Assembly (NCBI RefSeq): GCF_025195095.1
Contig: NZ_JANAVZ010000002.1
Coordinates: 124,001-188,000, forward strand
Direction of reading: 5' to 3'
DNA: 64,000 bases
Source: Paracoccus maritimus
GTDB lineage: Bacteria > Pseudomonadota > Alphaproteobacteria > Rhodobacterales > Rhodobacteraceae
Shown here: positions 36,801-46,246 of the stretch, one piece after another
How the letters are laid out: each line of letters starts with the position of its first letter
How positions within the stretch are numbered: the first letter of the stretch is position 1
The notes under the pieces: generated by a model
Told to the model about the DNA's origin: nothing
Database searches by the model: none
The model's input: the letters and a program-made list of their open reading frames with translations, nothing else
Position numbers and translations under genes: made by a program

Positions 36801-37406
36801 CTATCCCCACAACGCGGTCAGCGCCGACAGTGGGTCATCCTCGGACCAGATTTCGGGGCCGATGGCGATGAAGTCGCAGGCAGACGACATCTGGGTGATC
36901 AGTTCGCGGGTCACCGCGCCTTCTGCCACCACCGGCAGTTCGATCATTTCCGACCACCACTCGAACAGTTCCAACGGCGCCGGTCCGCCGCGCCCCAGCG
37001 CGCTGTCGCCGACAGGGCCAAAACTGACATAGTCAGCGCCAGCCTCGCCCGCGGTGATTCCCTCGTGGCGTGACGATCCGCAGAATGCGCCGACCACAGC
37101 ATCGGCGCCCAGTTCCTTGCGGGCCAGACGAACCCCGCGCGCGCCATCGGTCAGATGAACGCCGTCAAGGCCGTGACGCTGCGCCAGCTTCACATGGTCG
37201 TCGATCACCACCGCCACGTCGCGGGCGTGGGCGATCTCGCGCGCCAGGTCTGCAAGCCGGGACAACTCATCCTCCTCGGCGCCGCCGCGAATCCTGAGAC
37301 ATGCGACCTGAAACCGGTCCATCACCTCGGTCAGCATGGGTCCCAGCGCGGATGCCTGGGCGCCTGCGGGGGTCATCAGATACAGCTGCGGGCCTTCGGA
37401 CATCAT
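36801..37406 (-). CDS. thiE: Thiamine phosphate synthase family protein
   Basis: 201-residue TIM-barrel protein. Motifs of ThiE/TenI are present: LRIRGGAEEDE, VAVVIDDHVKLAQRHGLDGVHL, DYVSFGPVGDSA and a C-terminal IAIGPEIWSEDDP. Joins HMP-PP and THZ-P to thiamine phosphate if it is true ThiE. Two adjacent ATGs (37404-37406 and 37401-37403) exist; AAGGAG fits the second better. The DDH..D..H pattern is kept, but the LRQK motif of canonical ThiE is LRIR, so a TenI-like variant is possible. It stands alone. Confidence 0.8.
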   Translation of the reverse strand: MMSEGPQLYLMTPAGAQASALGPMLTEVMDRFQVACLRIRGGAEEDELSRLADLAREIAHARDVAVVIDDHVKLAQRHGLDGVHLTDGARGVRLARKELGADAVVGAFCGSSRHEGITAGEAGADYVSFGPVGDSALGRGGPAPLELFEWWSEMIELPVVAEGAVTRELITQMSSACDFIAIGPEIWSEDDPLSALTALWG

Positions 37407-37475
37407 GTTCTCCTTCGTATCGCACGCAGATAGCGCAGCTTGCCGCTGGCTTCCAGACGGACTATGCGAACCGCC

Positions 37476-38204
37476 ATGCAAGACAGCCGCCAACCCGTCA
37501 TGATCCTGGTCCGCCCGCAGATGGGCGAAAACATCGGTGCCGCTGCGCGTGCCATGCTGAATTTCGGCCTGACCGAAATGCGGCTGGTCGATCCGCGCGA
37601 CGGCTGGCCGAATCCGAAGGCGGTCGCGATGGCCTCGGGCGCGGCGGGCAGGGTGCTGGACCACGCCCGGGTCTTCCCGACGCTGGCCGAGGCGATGCAG
37701 GGCATCGACTATGCCTTCGCCACGACCGCGCGCGGACGTGAACTGTCAAAGCCGGTCTTCACGCCCGCCACCGCGATGGAAAAGGCCCGCGCCCATGACG
37801 GCCGCTGCGCGATCATCTTCGGCCCCGAACGCGCGGGACTGGAAAATGATGATGTCGCGCGCGCGAATGCCATCGTGACAGTACCGGTCAATCCTGATTT
37901 TCCCTCTTTGAACCTTGCCCAGGCTGTCTTGCTGATGGGGTATGAATGGGGCCGCGACACTTTGCCGCCCGAACCCGCGCCGCATGCCCGCAAGGCGGAT
38001 GCAGAGCTGCTGGCCGATCGGGTCGAGATCGAGCGTCTGGGCGATCACTATCAGGAAAAGCTGACCGAGGCGGGGTTTTTCTTCCCCGAAACCAAGGCCG
38101 AATCCATGCGCCTTAACCTGCGCAACATGTGGTCGCGCCTGACGCTGACACGCGGCGATGTCCGCATCCTGCATGGCGTCTTGCGGCAATTGACCCGCCG
38201 ATAG
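37476..38204 (+). CDS. trmJ: tRNA (cytidine/uridine-2'-O-)-methyltransferase TrmJ-like
   Basis: 242-residue SPOUT (SpoU) methyltransferase that probably methylates the ribose of position 32 in tRNA with SAM. The three SpoU motifs are visible: LVRPQMGENIGAAARAMLNFG, IIFGPERAGLEN, and FPSLNLAQAVLLMGYEW, which forms the trefoil-knot SAM site. ATG 37476 is chosen because the product starts right before motif 1; no good ribosome site is seen. Divergent from thiE with 69 bp between them. Confidence 0.92.
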   Translation: MQDSRQPVMILVRPQMGENIGAAARAMLNFGLTEMRLVDPRDGWPNPKAVAMASGAAGRVLDHARVFPTLAEAMQGIDYAFATTARGRELSKPVFTPATAMEKARAHDGRCAIIFGPERAGLENDDVARANAIVTVPVNPDFPSLNLAQAVLLMGYEWGRDTLPPEPAPHARKADAELLADRVEIERLGDHYQEKLTEAGFFFPETKAESMRLNLRNMWSRLTLTRGDVRILHGVLRQLTRR

Positions 38205-38243
38205 ACGCAACCTAACCTCCGCCCGACGTCAAAGGAGCCGAAA

Positions 38244-39389
38244 ATGGCCAAGCGCCCCGTTTTCGAGGAAGTCTCGGACCAGACCGCCCCGCGCCAGACG
38301 GTGCAGACCGGCATGATCGACGCCGCGCCCAAGGGCGCGCGCCGCGCGATCCGGGTCTGGCTGGTGATCCTGTTTGCCATGGTTGCCGCGATGATCGCCT
38401 TGGGTGGGGCGACACGGCTGACGGGATCGGGCCTGTCGATCACCGAATGGGCGCCGGTCACGGGCGCGCTGCCGCCGATGTCTCAGGCGGATTGGCAAGC
38501 GGAATTCGACGCTTATCAGCAGATCCCACAATTCTCGGAGGTCAATCCCGACATGGATCTGGCGGGGTTCAAGTGGATCTATTGGTGGGAATGGTCGCAT
38601 CGGTTGCTTGGGCGATTGGTCGGCCTTGTCTGGGCCGCGGGCTTTCTTGGCTTTCTTGCGACGCGCAGAATTCCGACCGGCTGGACACCGCGCCTGTTCG
38701 GGATCGGCGTGCTGGGCGGCGTTCAGGGGGCGATCGGCTGGTGGATGGTCAGTTCCGGGCTGGTCGACGGGATGACGCGGGTCGCGTCGTACCGGCTTGC
38801 CACACATCTGGGCATCGCCTTCCTGATCCTTGGCCTGATCGCTTGGTATGTGCTGCTTCTGGGCCGACCCGAGGCAGCATTGATGCGCGCCCGCCGCGCG
38901 GGCGAACAGAAACTGTTCTCGATGACCACGGGCCTGATGCATTTGGCCTTTCTTCAGATCCTGATCGGCGCGCTTGTCGCGGGCATCGATGCGGGGCGGA
39001 CATATACCGGGTGGCCGACGATGGGCGGGGAATGGATCCCCGCAGCCATCTGGGACGATACGCTTGGTTGGCGGAACTTCTTTGAGAACCCGGCACTTGT
39101 TCAGTTCATTCACCGCATGGCGGGCTATCTGCTGGCGATCTTCGCGCTGGTGGTCTGGCTGCGGTCGCGCCGTTCGCCCCATCCCGTCACGCGCGGTGCG
39201 TTCACGGCGATGCTCGTGATGGTGGTGGTGCAGGTCGGTCTTGGCATCATGAACGTCATGCATGCCTCGCCGCTGCCGCTGGCATTGACCCATCAGCTTG
39301 GCGCGGTTGCGCTGTTCACGCTGATCCTACGCGCCCGCGCACATGCGCGATATCCGCGCGAAACCTCGGTGAGGGGGACCATCAAATGA
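38244..39389 (+). CDS. ctaA: Heme A synthase (CtaA/COX15)
   Basis: 381-residue inner-membrane enzyme that converts heme O to heme A for aa3-type cytochrome oxidases. About eight helices. The N-terminal loop region GGATRLTGSGLSITEWAPVTG and WIYWWEWSHRLLGRL, plus the second-half QFIHRMAGYLLA and VMHASPLPLALTHQLGA, hold the conserved heme-ligand histidines. AAAGGAG precedes the ATG. Overlaps the M32 gene by 4 bp. Confidence 0.96.
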   Translation: MAKRPVFEEVSDQTAPRQTVQTGMIDAAPKGARRAIRVWLVILFAMVAAMIALGGATRLTGSGLSITEWAPVTGALPPMSQADWQAEFDAYQQIPQFSEVNPDMDLAGFKWIYWWEWSHRLLGRLVGLVWAAGFLGFLATRRIPTGWTPRLFGIGVLGGVQGAIGWWMVSSGLVDGMTRVASYRLATHLGIAFLILGLIAWYVLLLGRPEAALMRARRAGEQKLFSMTTGLMHLAFLQILIGALVAGIDAGRTYTGWPTMGGEWIPAAIWDDTLGWRNFFENPALVQFIHRMAGYLLAIFALVVWLRSRRSPHPVTRGAFTAMLVMVVVQVGLGIMNVMHASPLPLALTHQLGAVALFTLILRARAHARYPRETSVRGTIK

Positions 39390-40858
39390 GTGCTTTCGAC
39401 GATCTGCTTGCCTTCCAGCGCCAAACCGAGGCGCTGTCCTCGATCGCGGAACGTCTTGGCTGGGACCAGGAAACCGTCATGCCGCGCGGCGCGACCGAAC
39501 AGCGCGCCGAAGAAATGGCCGCCATCGAAGAGGTGCTGCACGACCGGCGAACCGACCCGCGCCTGGGCGAATGGCTGGCCGCCGCCGAGCCTCGGGACGA
39601 GGTCGAGACGCGGATCGTCGAACTGATCGGCCGCGATTTCACCCGCGCCAGCCGCGTTCCGGCGCGTCTGGCCAGCGAACTTGCCAAGACCACCTCGCTG
39701 GCGCAGGGCATCTGGGCCGAGGCCCGCGCGAATGAAGCGCCCGAGGATTTTCTGCCGACGCTGGATCAGGTGCTGATGCTGAAGCGCGAGGAAGCCGCGG
39801 CACTGGCCGATGGCGGCGATCCTTATGATGCGCTGCTGGAGGATTACGAACCCGACACCACCGCGACCGAGATCGCGCAGGTCTTCGACGCGATGCGCCC
39901 ACGTCTGGTGGCCCTGCGCGAGGATGTGCTGGGGGCAGAATTCCAGCCGCAATCCCTGGCCGGTCACTTCCCGCAGGAAACCCAGCTGCGGCTGGCGCGC
40001 ACCTGCGCGACCGCTTTCGGCTATGACTGGACGCGCGGGCGGATGGACATGGCGGTGCATCCCTTCAGTTCCGGGCGCTGGCAGGATAGCCGCATCACCA
40101 CACGGGTGTTTGAGACAGACCCCTTCAACTGCATCTATTCGACCATCCACGAGGTCGGCCATTCCAGCTATGAGTTGGGCATCGACCCCGATTATGCCTT
40201 CACGCCGCTGGGGCGCGGCGTGTCGATGGGGGTTCATGAAAGCCAAAGCCGGATCTACGAAAATCAGATGGGCCGGGGCAGGGCGTTCACCGGCTGGCTT
40301 TTCAATCGCATGTCGGACGCGTTCGATGGCCTGAACATCACCGACGCAGATGCCTTCTATGCAACCGTGAACCGCGTGACGCCCGGTTACATCCGCACAG
40401 AATCGGACGAGGTGCAGTATAATCTGCACATCATGCTGCGCTTCGATCTGGAACGCGACCTCATCTCGGGCAAGCTGGACACCAGCGATCTGGTCGAGGC
40501 ATGGAACGCCCGGTTCCTCAAGGATTTCGGCGTTGCCGTGGATCGCCCCGCCAATGGAGTGCTGCAGGATGTCCACTGGTCCGTCGGCCTGTTCGGTTAT
40601 TTCCCGACCTATGCGCTGGGGAATGTCTATGCCGGCTGCCTGAACGCCGCGATGCGCGAGGCGGTGCCTGATCTGGACGACGCGCTTGGCCAAGGCGACG
40701 GCGGACCGGGCGTCGAATGGCTGCGCGAGAACATCCAGCGGCACGGCGGCCTGAAACGGCCGCGCCGGCTGATCGAAGAGGCGACCGGTTCGCCGATTTC
40801 GCCGGATCCGCTGCTGGACTATCTGGAAGAAAAATTCGCCCGGATCTATCGGCTCTGA
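39386..40858 (+). CDS. Carboxypeptidase M32 (Taq type)
   Basis: 490-residue cytoplasmic metallocarboxypeptidase that removes C-terminal residues except Pro. The zinc site HEVGHSSYELGID (HExxH) and the family motif HESQSRIYENQ further on are present, along with the N-terminal WDQETVMP and central FQPQ region. Coupled by 4-bp overlap to ctaA without obvious functional link. Confidence 0.95.
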   Translation: MSAFDDLLAFQRQTEALSSIAERLGWDQETVMPRGATEQRAEEMAAIEEVLHDRRTDPRLGEWLAAAEPRDEVETRIVELIGRDFTRASRVPARLASELAKTTSLAQGIWAEARANEAPEDFLPTLDQVLMLKREEAAALADGGDPYDALLEDYEPDTTATEIAQVFDAMRPRLVALREDVLGAEFQPQSLAGHFPQETQLRLARTCATAFGYDWTRGRMDMAVHPFSSGRWQDSRITTRVFETDPFNCIYSTIHEVGHSSYELGIDPDYAFTPLGRGVSMGVHESQSRIYENQMGRGRAFTGWLFNRMSDAFDGLNITDADAFYATVNRVTPGYIRTESDEVQYNLHIMLRFDLERDLISGKLDTSDLVEAWNARFLKDFGVAVDRPANGVLQDVHWSVGLFGYFPTYALGNVYAGCLNAAMREAVPDLDDALGQGDGGPGVEWLRENIQRHGGLKRPRRLIEEATGSPISPDPLLDYLEEKFARIYRL

Positions 40859-40966
40859 TCTCTTTTCGCGCCTGGTGCCGACGCGCCGTCCGTCCGTTGT
40901 TTGCACCGGGCGGCGTGATCTGTCACGATTTCGAGATCGAATGGCGCGAATAAGAAGGAAGAAATT

Positions 40967-42436
40967 ATGGCAACCGGAGTCTGGATCAGTCTGATCCTCT
41001 ATTTCCTGCTGATGCTTGCCATCGGCATTTATGCGTGGCGCAAGTCCACATCCAATTCAGAAGAATACATGCTTGGCGGCCGCAACCTGCCGCCGGCCGT
41101 CGCCGCATTGTCCGCCGGTGCCTCGGACATGAGCGGCTGGTTGCTGCTGGGTCTGCCGGGCGCGCTGTATGCGGCCGGGCTTGTCGAGGCGTGGATCGGG
41201 ATCGGTCTGTTCGTGGGCGCGCTGGCCAACTGGATCATCGTCGCACCCAGACTGCGCGAGCAGACCGAGCGTTATGACAACTCTCTGACGATTCCGGGCT
41301 TTCTGGCCAATCGCTTTCCGACGCAGGCGTTGCCGCTGCGGGTCATTTCGGCGGTGGTGATCGTGGTGTTTTTCGCGGTCTATACCGCCTCGGGGCTGGT
41401 CGGCGGCGGCAAGCTGTTCGCCAGCGCCTTTGATGGCAGCTATCAGGTCGGTGTCTGGCTGACCCTTGGCGTCGTGCTGGCCTATACGGTGGTTGGTGGC
41501 TTTCTGGCCGTCAGCCTGACCGACTTCGTGCAGGGCTGCATCATGATGCTGGCGCTGGTCATCATGCCGCTGGTCGTGCTGATGGGGCCGGGCGGCGGCG
41601 GTTTCGCGCAGGCGCAGGAAACCCTGGCCGGCGTCGATCCGAACTTCATGTCTCTGACGCAGGGTCTGACCGTGGTGGGCTTCCTGTCGGCGGTGACCTG
41701 GGGACTTGGCTATTTCGGCCAGCCGCATATCATCGTCCGCTTCATGGCCGTGCGCAGCGTCAGCGAAGTCTCGACAGCGCGCAATATCGGCATGGGCTGG
41801 ATGGCCGTGTCGCTGCTGGGTGCGATCGGTCTGGGGATCTTTGGCCGCGCCTATGTGGTGCGCAACGGGCTGACGATCGACGACCCCGAAACGATCTTCA
41901 TCGTGCTGGCCGAATTGCTGTTCCACCCATTGGTCACGGGCTTCCTGTTCGCCGCCCTTCTTGCCGCGATCATGAGTACCGTCAGCAGCCAGCTTCTGGT
42001 GTCGTCGTCATCGCTGACCGAGGATTTCTATCGTTTGTTCCTCAATCGCGACGCGGATGAGAAGACCCTGGTCCTTGTGGGCCGAGTCGCCGTTCTGGCG
42101 GTCGGCATCGTGGCCGCGATCATCGCGCGCGATCCCGATTCCAACGTGCTGTCGCTGGTCGCGCATGCGTGGGCGGGCTTTGGTGCCGCGTTCGGGCCGC
42201 TGATCATCCTGTCGCTGACTTGGTCCCGGATGACCGGACGCGGGGCGGTTGCGGGCCTGATCGTCGGTGCGGTGACGGTGATGGTGTGGACCTGGCTGGG
42301 GCTGAACTCCAGCTTCATGGGCGGGCCCGGCGTCTATGAGATCATTCCCGGCTTCATCCTTGCGATGGCCGCGATCATCGTCGTCAGCCTGATGTCCGAG
42401 GCGAAGGGAGAGTTTCGTCCGCTGGCAAAAAGCTGA
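40967..42436 (+). CDS. putP: Sodium/proline symporter
   Basis: 489-residue sodium:solute symporter with about 13 helices. N-terminal SLILYFLLMLAIGIYAWRK, the GGRNLPPAVAALSAGASDMSGWLLLGLPGALY segment (read in parts: LSAGASDMSGW and LGLPGALY) and GYFGQPHIIVRFMA in the middle are typical of PutP, including the Na+ and proline site residues. AAGGAAG precedes the ATG. Single gene followed by a strong terminator. Takes up proline for catabolism or osmoprotection. Confidence 0.95.
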   Translation: MATGVWISLILYFLLMLAIGIYAWRKSTSNSEEYMLGGRNLPPAVAALSAGASDMSGWLLLGLPGALYAAGLVEAWIGIGLFVGALANWIIVAPRLREQTERYDNSLTIPGFLANRFPTQALPLRVISAVVIVVFFAVYTASGLVGGGKLFASAFDGSYQVGVWLTLGVVLAYTVVGGFLAVSLTDFVQGCIMMLALVIMPLVVLMGPGGGGFAQAQETLAGVDPNFMSLTQGLTVVGFLSAVTWGLGYFGQPHIIVRFMAVRSVSEVSTARNIGMGWMAVSLLGAIGLGIFGRAYVVRNGLTIDDPETIFIVLAELLFHPLVTGFLFAALLAAIMSTVSSQLLVSSSSLTEDFYRLFLNRDADEKTLVLVGRVAVLAVGIVAAIIARDPDSNVLSLVAHAWAGFGAAFGPLIILSLTWSRMTGRGAVAGLIVGAVTVMVWTWLGLNSSFMGGPGVYEIIPGFILAMAAIIVVSLMSEAKGEFRPLAKS

Positions 42437-42465
42437 GGACAGGCTTCGCATTCGGTCCCGCGCAG

Positions 42466-42486
42466 GGCCGGGGACAGTCCCCGGCC
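42466..42486. repeat. Near-perfect GC palindrome after putP
   Basis: GGCCGGGGAC and GTCCCCGGCC are exact inverted repeats around a single A. It lies 30 bp after the putP stop and 17 bp before the main terminator and could reinforce it or be an operator. Confidence 0.55.
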
Positions 42487-42503
42487 ATCACGGGACGCAC
42501 AAG

Positions 42504-42532
42504 GCGGCCGAGGTTCCCTCGGCCGCTTTTTT
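42504..42532 (+). terminator. Rho-independent terminator of putP
   Basis: Perfect 10-bp stem (GCGGCCGAGG / CCTCGGCCGC) with a 3-nt TTC loop, followed directly by six T residues. This is the most textbook terminator in the window. Confidence 0.9.
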
Positions 42533-42713
42533 GCATTGTGGACCTGCCTCCTCAAGACGTCCGGGCGCATCTACAGGCGGTGGTTCGAGACGTCGGGGCG
42601 CCAAGCTACATGATCGCGCGCCAGTGGCGCTGGAACGCGGACCGCGATCTTCCAAGAAACATATTGCGATTCTGTGTTATGTTCGAATGGCGAACAGGGC
42701 GGAGGGGGCATCG

Positions 42714-43463
42714 ATGAATCGCAGCTTCAGGCGAGCACGACATATGCGGGTGGTCGCGACGGCCATCATGCTGGCGACGGCGGCGACGCAAGGCCGGTCG
42801 GACCACCAGCAAGGGGCGGTTCCGATCGGCGATGCCGAAGCCGGCGCCGCGGTCTTTGCCGAGGATTGCGCCGCCTGCCATCAGATCGGCAAGGGTGCCA
42901 CGTATCAGGTCGGGCCACAGCTGACCGGCATCTTCGACCGCCCTGCGGGTGCAATCGAGGGGTTCGACTATTCGCCCGCGCTTCAGCGGATGGGGGCTGA
43001 CGGTCTGATCTGGCAGCTTGAGACGCTGGACGCCTTTCTGGCAAATCCCGTCGCGATGGTCAGCGATACAGCGATGATCTTTGATGGTATCGCCGATGCC
43101 CCTCGCAGACAGGATCTGCTGGCCTTCCTGCGCGCCCACTCGGCGCAGCCCGGCGATATTCCCGAATCGGCCCCGACGGCCAAGGCGATCCTGTTCGAAT
43201 TGCCACCCGAAACCGCAGCGCTGGTTGGCGACCCGGAATATGGGGAATACCTGGCCCAGGAATGCGCCACCTGCCATCAGGGCGATGGCAGCGCCGAGGG
43301 TATTCCGGCGATCACCGGCTGGCCCGCCCATGATTTCATGGCGGCGATGCACGCCTACAAGGTCAAGCTGCGCCCCCATCCGGTGATGCAGATGATGGCC
43401 GGGCGGCTGGATGATGAACAGATCGCCGCGCTTGCAGCCTATTACGAACAGATCGGTGAGTGA
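42714..43463 (+). CDS. Diheme cytochrome c (SoxE/FccA-like)
   Basis: 249-residue exported cytochrome with two c-type heme sites: CAACH at residues 52-56 and CATCHQ near 183-188. Residues 12-28 form a signal peptide region. Methionines downstream of each CxxCH are candidate axial ligands. The ATG at 42714 follows GGAGGGGG at the right distance. With the next gene it forms a flavocytochrome c sulfide dehydrogenase, in which this subunit carries electrons from the flavin to a soluble cytochrome. No thiosulfate-oxidising sox genes are nearby. Confidence 0.85.
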   Translation: MNRSFRRARHMRVVATAIMLATAATQGRSDHQQGAVPIGDAEAGAAVFAEDCAACHQIGKGATYQVGPQLTGIFDRPAGAIEGFDYSPALQRMGADGLIWQLETLDAFLANPVAMVSDTAMIFDGIADAPRRQDLLAFLRAHSAQPGDIPESAPTAKAILFELPPETAALVGDPEYGEYLAQECATCHQGDGSAEGIPAITGWPAHDFMAAMHAYKVKLRPHPVMQMMAGRLDDEQIAALAAYYEQIGE

Positions 43464-43568
43464 GTTTCCCGTCCCCGGCGGACGCTAAATTCGGGTGCGG
43501 GACAGATTGACGGCAGCAAGCCGTCCGCAAGGCCGCAAAAGCCGGCCGCTAAAACAGGGAGGAAGACG

Positions 43569-44852
43569 ATGAGTTGGAACAGAAGGCATTTTCTGGCGAT
43601 GACCGGAATGGTAACCGGAACGGCCCTGCTGCCGGCGCCGATGGTCATGGCGCAGGCGCGACCCCGTGTCGTGGTGATCGGCGGCGGCACCGGCGGCGCA
43701 ACGGTCGCGCGCTATCTGGCCAAGGACAGCGAGGGCGCCCTTGATGTGCTGCTGATCGAGCCGACGCGGCGCTATTACACCTGCTATTTCTCGAATCTCT
43801 ACCTTGGCGGGTTCTGGGATTATGACGCGCTTGGCCACGGCTATGCCAACCTGGCCTCGGACAACGGCGTAAACGTCGTCCATGACTGGGCGATCGGGGT
43901 GGATCGTGACGCGCGGACGGTTCGCCTGGGCGGCGGCGGCAGCGTCGGCTATGACCGACTGGTGGTCGCGCCGGGTATCGACTTCGTCGAGGGTTCGGTG
44001 CCGGGCTGGGATGTGTCCAGTCAGCACATCATGCCTCATGCTTACAAGGCTGGCAGCCAGACCCAACTGCTGAAGGCGCAGATCGAAGCCATGCCCGAGG
44101 GGGGCACCTTTGCCATGGTGGCACCGCCGAACCCCTATCGCTGCCCGCCGGGACCCTATGAACGGGTGTCGATGGTCGCCCACCTGCTGAAACAGTCGAA
44201 CCCCACCGCCAAGATCCTGATTCTCGATCCGAAGGAGAGCTTTTCCAAACAGGCTCTGTTCGAGGAAGGCTGGCAAAAGCACTATTCAGGAATGATCACC
44301 CGGATCGGCCCCGATTTCGGAGGCAACAATGTCGAGGTGCGCCCCCAGACGATGGAGATCGTCATCGATGGCGAGGCCGAAAGGGCCGATGTCTGCAACG
44401 TCATTCCCGCACAGAAGGCGGGATTGATCGCGGCGGATGCGGGGCTGACCGATGACACGGGCTGGGCGCCGGTCACGCCCCAGGACATGCGGTCGCGGCT
44501 GGACCAGAATGTGTTCGTGCTGGGCGACAGTTCTGCGCAGGGCGACATGCCGAAATCGGGATTCTCGGCCAACAGCCAGGCCAAGGTCGCAGCCAATGTC
44601 ATCCGCGCCGACCTGACCGGCAGCAGGGCGTTCCCGGCGCGCTACAGCAATACCTGCTGGTCGCTGATCGCCGATGGTGACGGGGTCAAGGTCGGCGCCT
44701 CTTACGAGCCGTCAGAGGACAAAATCTCGTCGGTCGAAAGTTTCGTTTCGAAGACCGGCGAGGACACGGATCTGCGCCGCCAGACCTATGAGGAAAGCAT
44801 CGGCTGGTACAAGGGCATCACCGCGGATGTCTTTGGCGCGCCGACGGCCTGA
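43569..44852 (+). CDS. Flavocytochrome c sulfide dehydrogenase, flavoprotein subunit (FccB/SoxF)
   Basis: 427-residue FAD enzyme that oxidises sulfide to sulfur. A twin-arginine signal (NRRHFLAMTG) ends at AQA (residue 30). FAD-binding VVVIGGGTGGATVARYL follows. Cys72 in RRYYTCYFSN falls at position 42 of the mature protein, the same number as the covalent FAD cysteine of Allochromatium FccB. Cysteines in NPYRCPPGPYERV and NTCWS fit the redox disulfide. A small hairpin (43509-43525) lies between it and the cytochrome gene. Confidence 0.9.
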   Translation: MSWNRRHFLAMTGMVTGTALLPAPMVMAQARPRVVVIGGGTGGATVARYLAKDSEGALDVLLIEPTRRYYTCYFSNLYLGGFWDYDALGHGYANLASDNGVNVVHDWAIGVDRDARTVRLGGGGSVGYDRLVVAPGIDFVEGSVPGWDVSSQHIMPHAYKAGSQTQLLKAQIEAMPEGGTFAMVAPPNPYRCPPGPYERVSMVAHLLKQSNPTAKILILDPKESFSKQALFEEGWQKHYSGMITRIGPDFGGNNVEVRPQTMEIVIDGEAERADVCNVIPAQKAGLIAADAGLTDDTGWAPVTPQDMRSRLDQNVFVLGDSSAQGDMPKSGFSANSQAKVAANVIRADLTGSRAFPARYSNTCWSLIADGDGVKVGASYEPSEDKISSVESFVSKTGEDTDLRRQTYEESIGWYKGITADVFGAPTA

Positions 44853-44876
44853 CCCGGCAGTTCACCCGGAAAGACA

Positions 44877-44913
44877 GACAGGGCCGGATGGCGGCAGGTC
44901 ATCCGGCCCTGTC
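44877..44913. terminator. Strong bidirectional terminator hairpin between the flavoprotein gene and preA
   Basis: A perfect 14-bp inverted repeat (GACAGGGCCGGATG / CATCCGGCCCTGTC) with a 9-nt loop sits between two convergent operons. No T tract, but the longest perfect stem in the window. Confidence 0.7.
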
Positions 44914-44933
44914 CGACAGCGGACGGGCAGGGC

Positions 44934-46232
44934 CTATTCCGCAGCCTTGGACATCGGGTTGTTCGGATGCGTCGTCCAGTTGGCATAGCCGCCGCGCGGG
45001 ATGCCGGTGCGCAGATCCGTCTCGTCCGGGGCCAGTTCGCGCATCGTGATGCAGTCCTCGACCGGGCAGACATCGACGCACAGATTGCACGCGACGCATT
45101 CCTCTTCGATGACCTCGAAGACCCGTCCCGGCCGCATCGCGATGGCCTGGTGGCTGGTATCTTCGCATGCGGCATAGCAGCGGCCGCACTTGATGCAGGC
45201 ATCCTGATCGATCACCGCTTTGGTGACATAGTTCAGGTTCAGCTGGTTCCAGTCGGTGACATTCGGCACCGCGCGACCGATCAGGTCCGACAGCGCCATG
45301 TCGTGCGTATCCAGATAGTCGCGCAGGCCCGAGATCATTTCCTGCACGATCTTGAACCCGTAAGTCATCGCGGCGGTGCAGACCTGCACGTTGCCGGCAC
45401 CCAGAGCCATGAATTCGGCTGCATCGCGCCATGTGGTGATGCCGCCGATGCCACTGATCGGCAGGCCGCGCGTCTCTGGGTGTCTGGCGATCTCGGCCAC
45501 CATGTTCAGTGCGATGGGCTTGACCGCGGGGCCGCAATAGCCGCCATGGGCGCCTTTTCCGTCGATGGTCGGCTGCGGAGCGAACAGGTCCAGATCGACC
45601 GAGGTGATCGAATTGATCGTGTTGATCAGGCTGACCGCGTCCGCGCCGCCGCGTTTCGCGGCCTCGGCGGGCTTGCGGACATCGGTGATGTTGGGCGTCA
45701 GCTTCACGATGCAGGGCATGCGGGAATACTGCTTCACCCAACGGGTCACCATTTCGATGTATTCCGGCACCTGACCGACTGCGCTGCCCATGCCGCGCTC
45801 GCTCATCCCGTGGGGGCAGCCGAAATTCAGTTCGACCCCATCAGCGCCGGTATCCTCGATCCTTTTCAGGATGTCGCGCCAACTGTCCTCGTCGCAAGGC
45901 ACCATCAGGCTGATGATCAGCGCCCGGTCGGGATAGTCCCGCTTGACCGACTTTATCTCGCGCAGGTTCACCTCCAGCGGGCGGTCGGTGATCAGTTCGA
46001 TATTGTTCAGCCCCAGCACCCGCCGGTCGGGGCCGTGTATCACCCCGTAGCGCGGACCGTTGACGTTGACGACCGGCGGACCTTCGGATCCCAGGGTCTT
46101 CCAGACCACGCCGCCCCAGCCGGCCTGAAAGGCGCGCCGGACATTGTATTCCTTGTCGGTCGGCGGCGCCGAGGCCAGCCAGAACGGGTTCGGGGACTTG
46201 ATCCCCACGAAGTCGCTGCGCAGATCGGTCAT
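44934..46232 (-). CDS. preA: NAD-dependent dihydropyrimidine dehydrogenase, subunit PreA
   Basis: Catalytic FMN subunit that reduces uracil and thymine to dihydro forms. 432 residues. A dihydroorotate-dehydrogenase-like barrel (about 1-310) contains LNFGCPHGMSERGMGSAVGQ with the active-site Cys region and GIGGITTWRDAAEF at the FMN phosphate. The C-terminus carries two 4Fe-4S clusters: CIKCGRCYAAC and CVACNLCVDVCPVEDC. Follows preT by 14 bp. The rest of the pathway lies 7-14 kb away on the same strand. Confidence 0.94.
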   Translation of the reverse strand: MTDLRSDFVGIKSPNPFWLASAPPTDKEYNVRRAFQAGWGGVVWKTLGSEGPPVVNVNGPRYGVIHGPDRRVLGLNNIELITDRPLEVNLREIKSVKRDYPDRALIISLMVPCDEDSWRDILKRIEDTGADGVELNFGCPHGMSERGMGSAVGQVPEYIEMVTRWVKQYSRMPCIVKLTPNITDVRKPAEAAKRGGADAVSLINTINSITSVDLDLFAPQPTIDGKGAHGGYCGPAVKPIALNMVAEIARHPETRGLPISGIGGITTWRDAAEFMALGAGNVQVCTAAMTYGFKIVQEMISGLRDYLDTHDMALSDLIGRAVPNVTDWNQLNLNYVTKAVIDQDACIKCGRCYAACEDTSHQAIAMRPGRVFEVIEEECVACNLCVDVCPVEDCITMRELAPDETDLRTGIPRGGYANWTTHPNNPMSKAAE

Positions 46233-46246
46233 GTTCCTGCCCTTTC

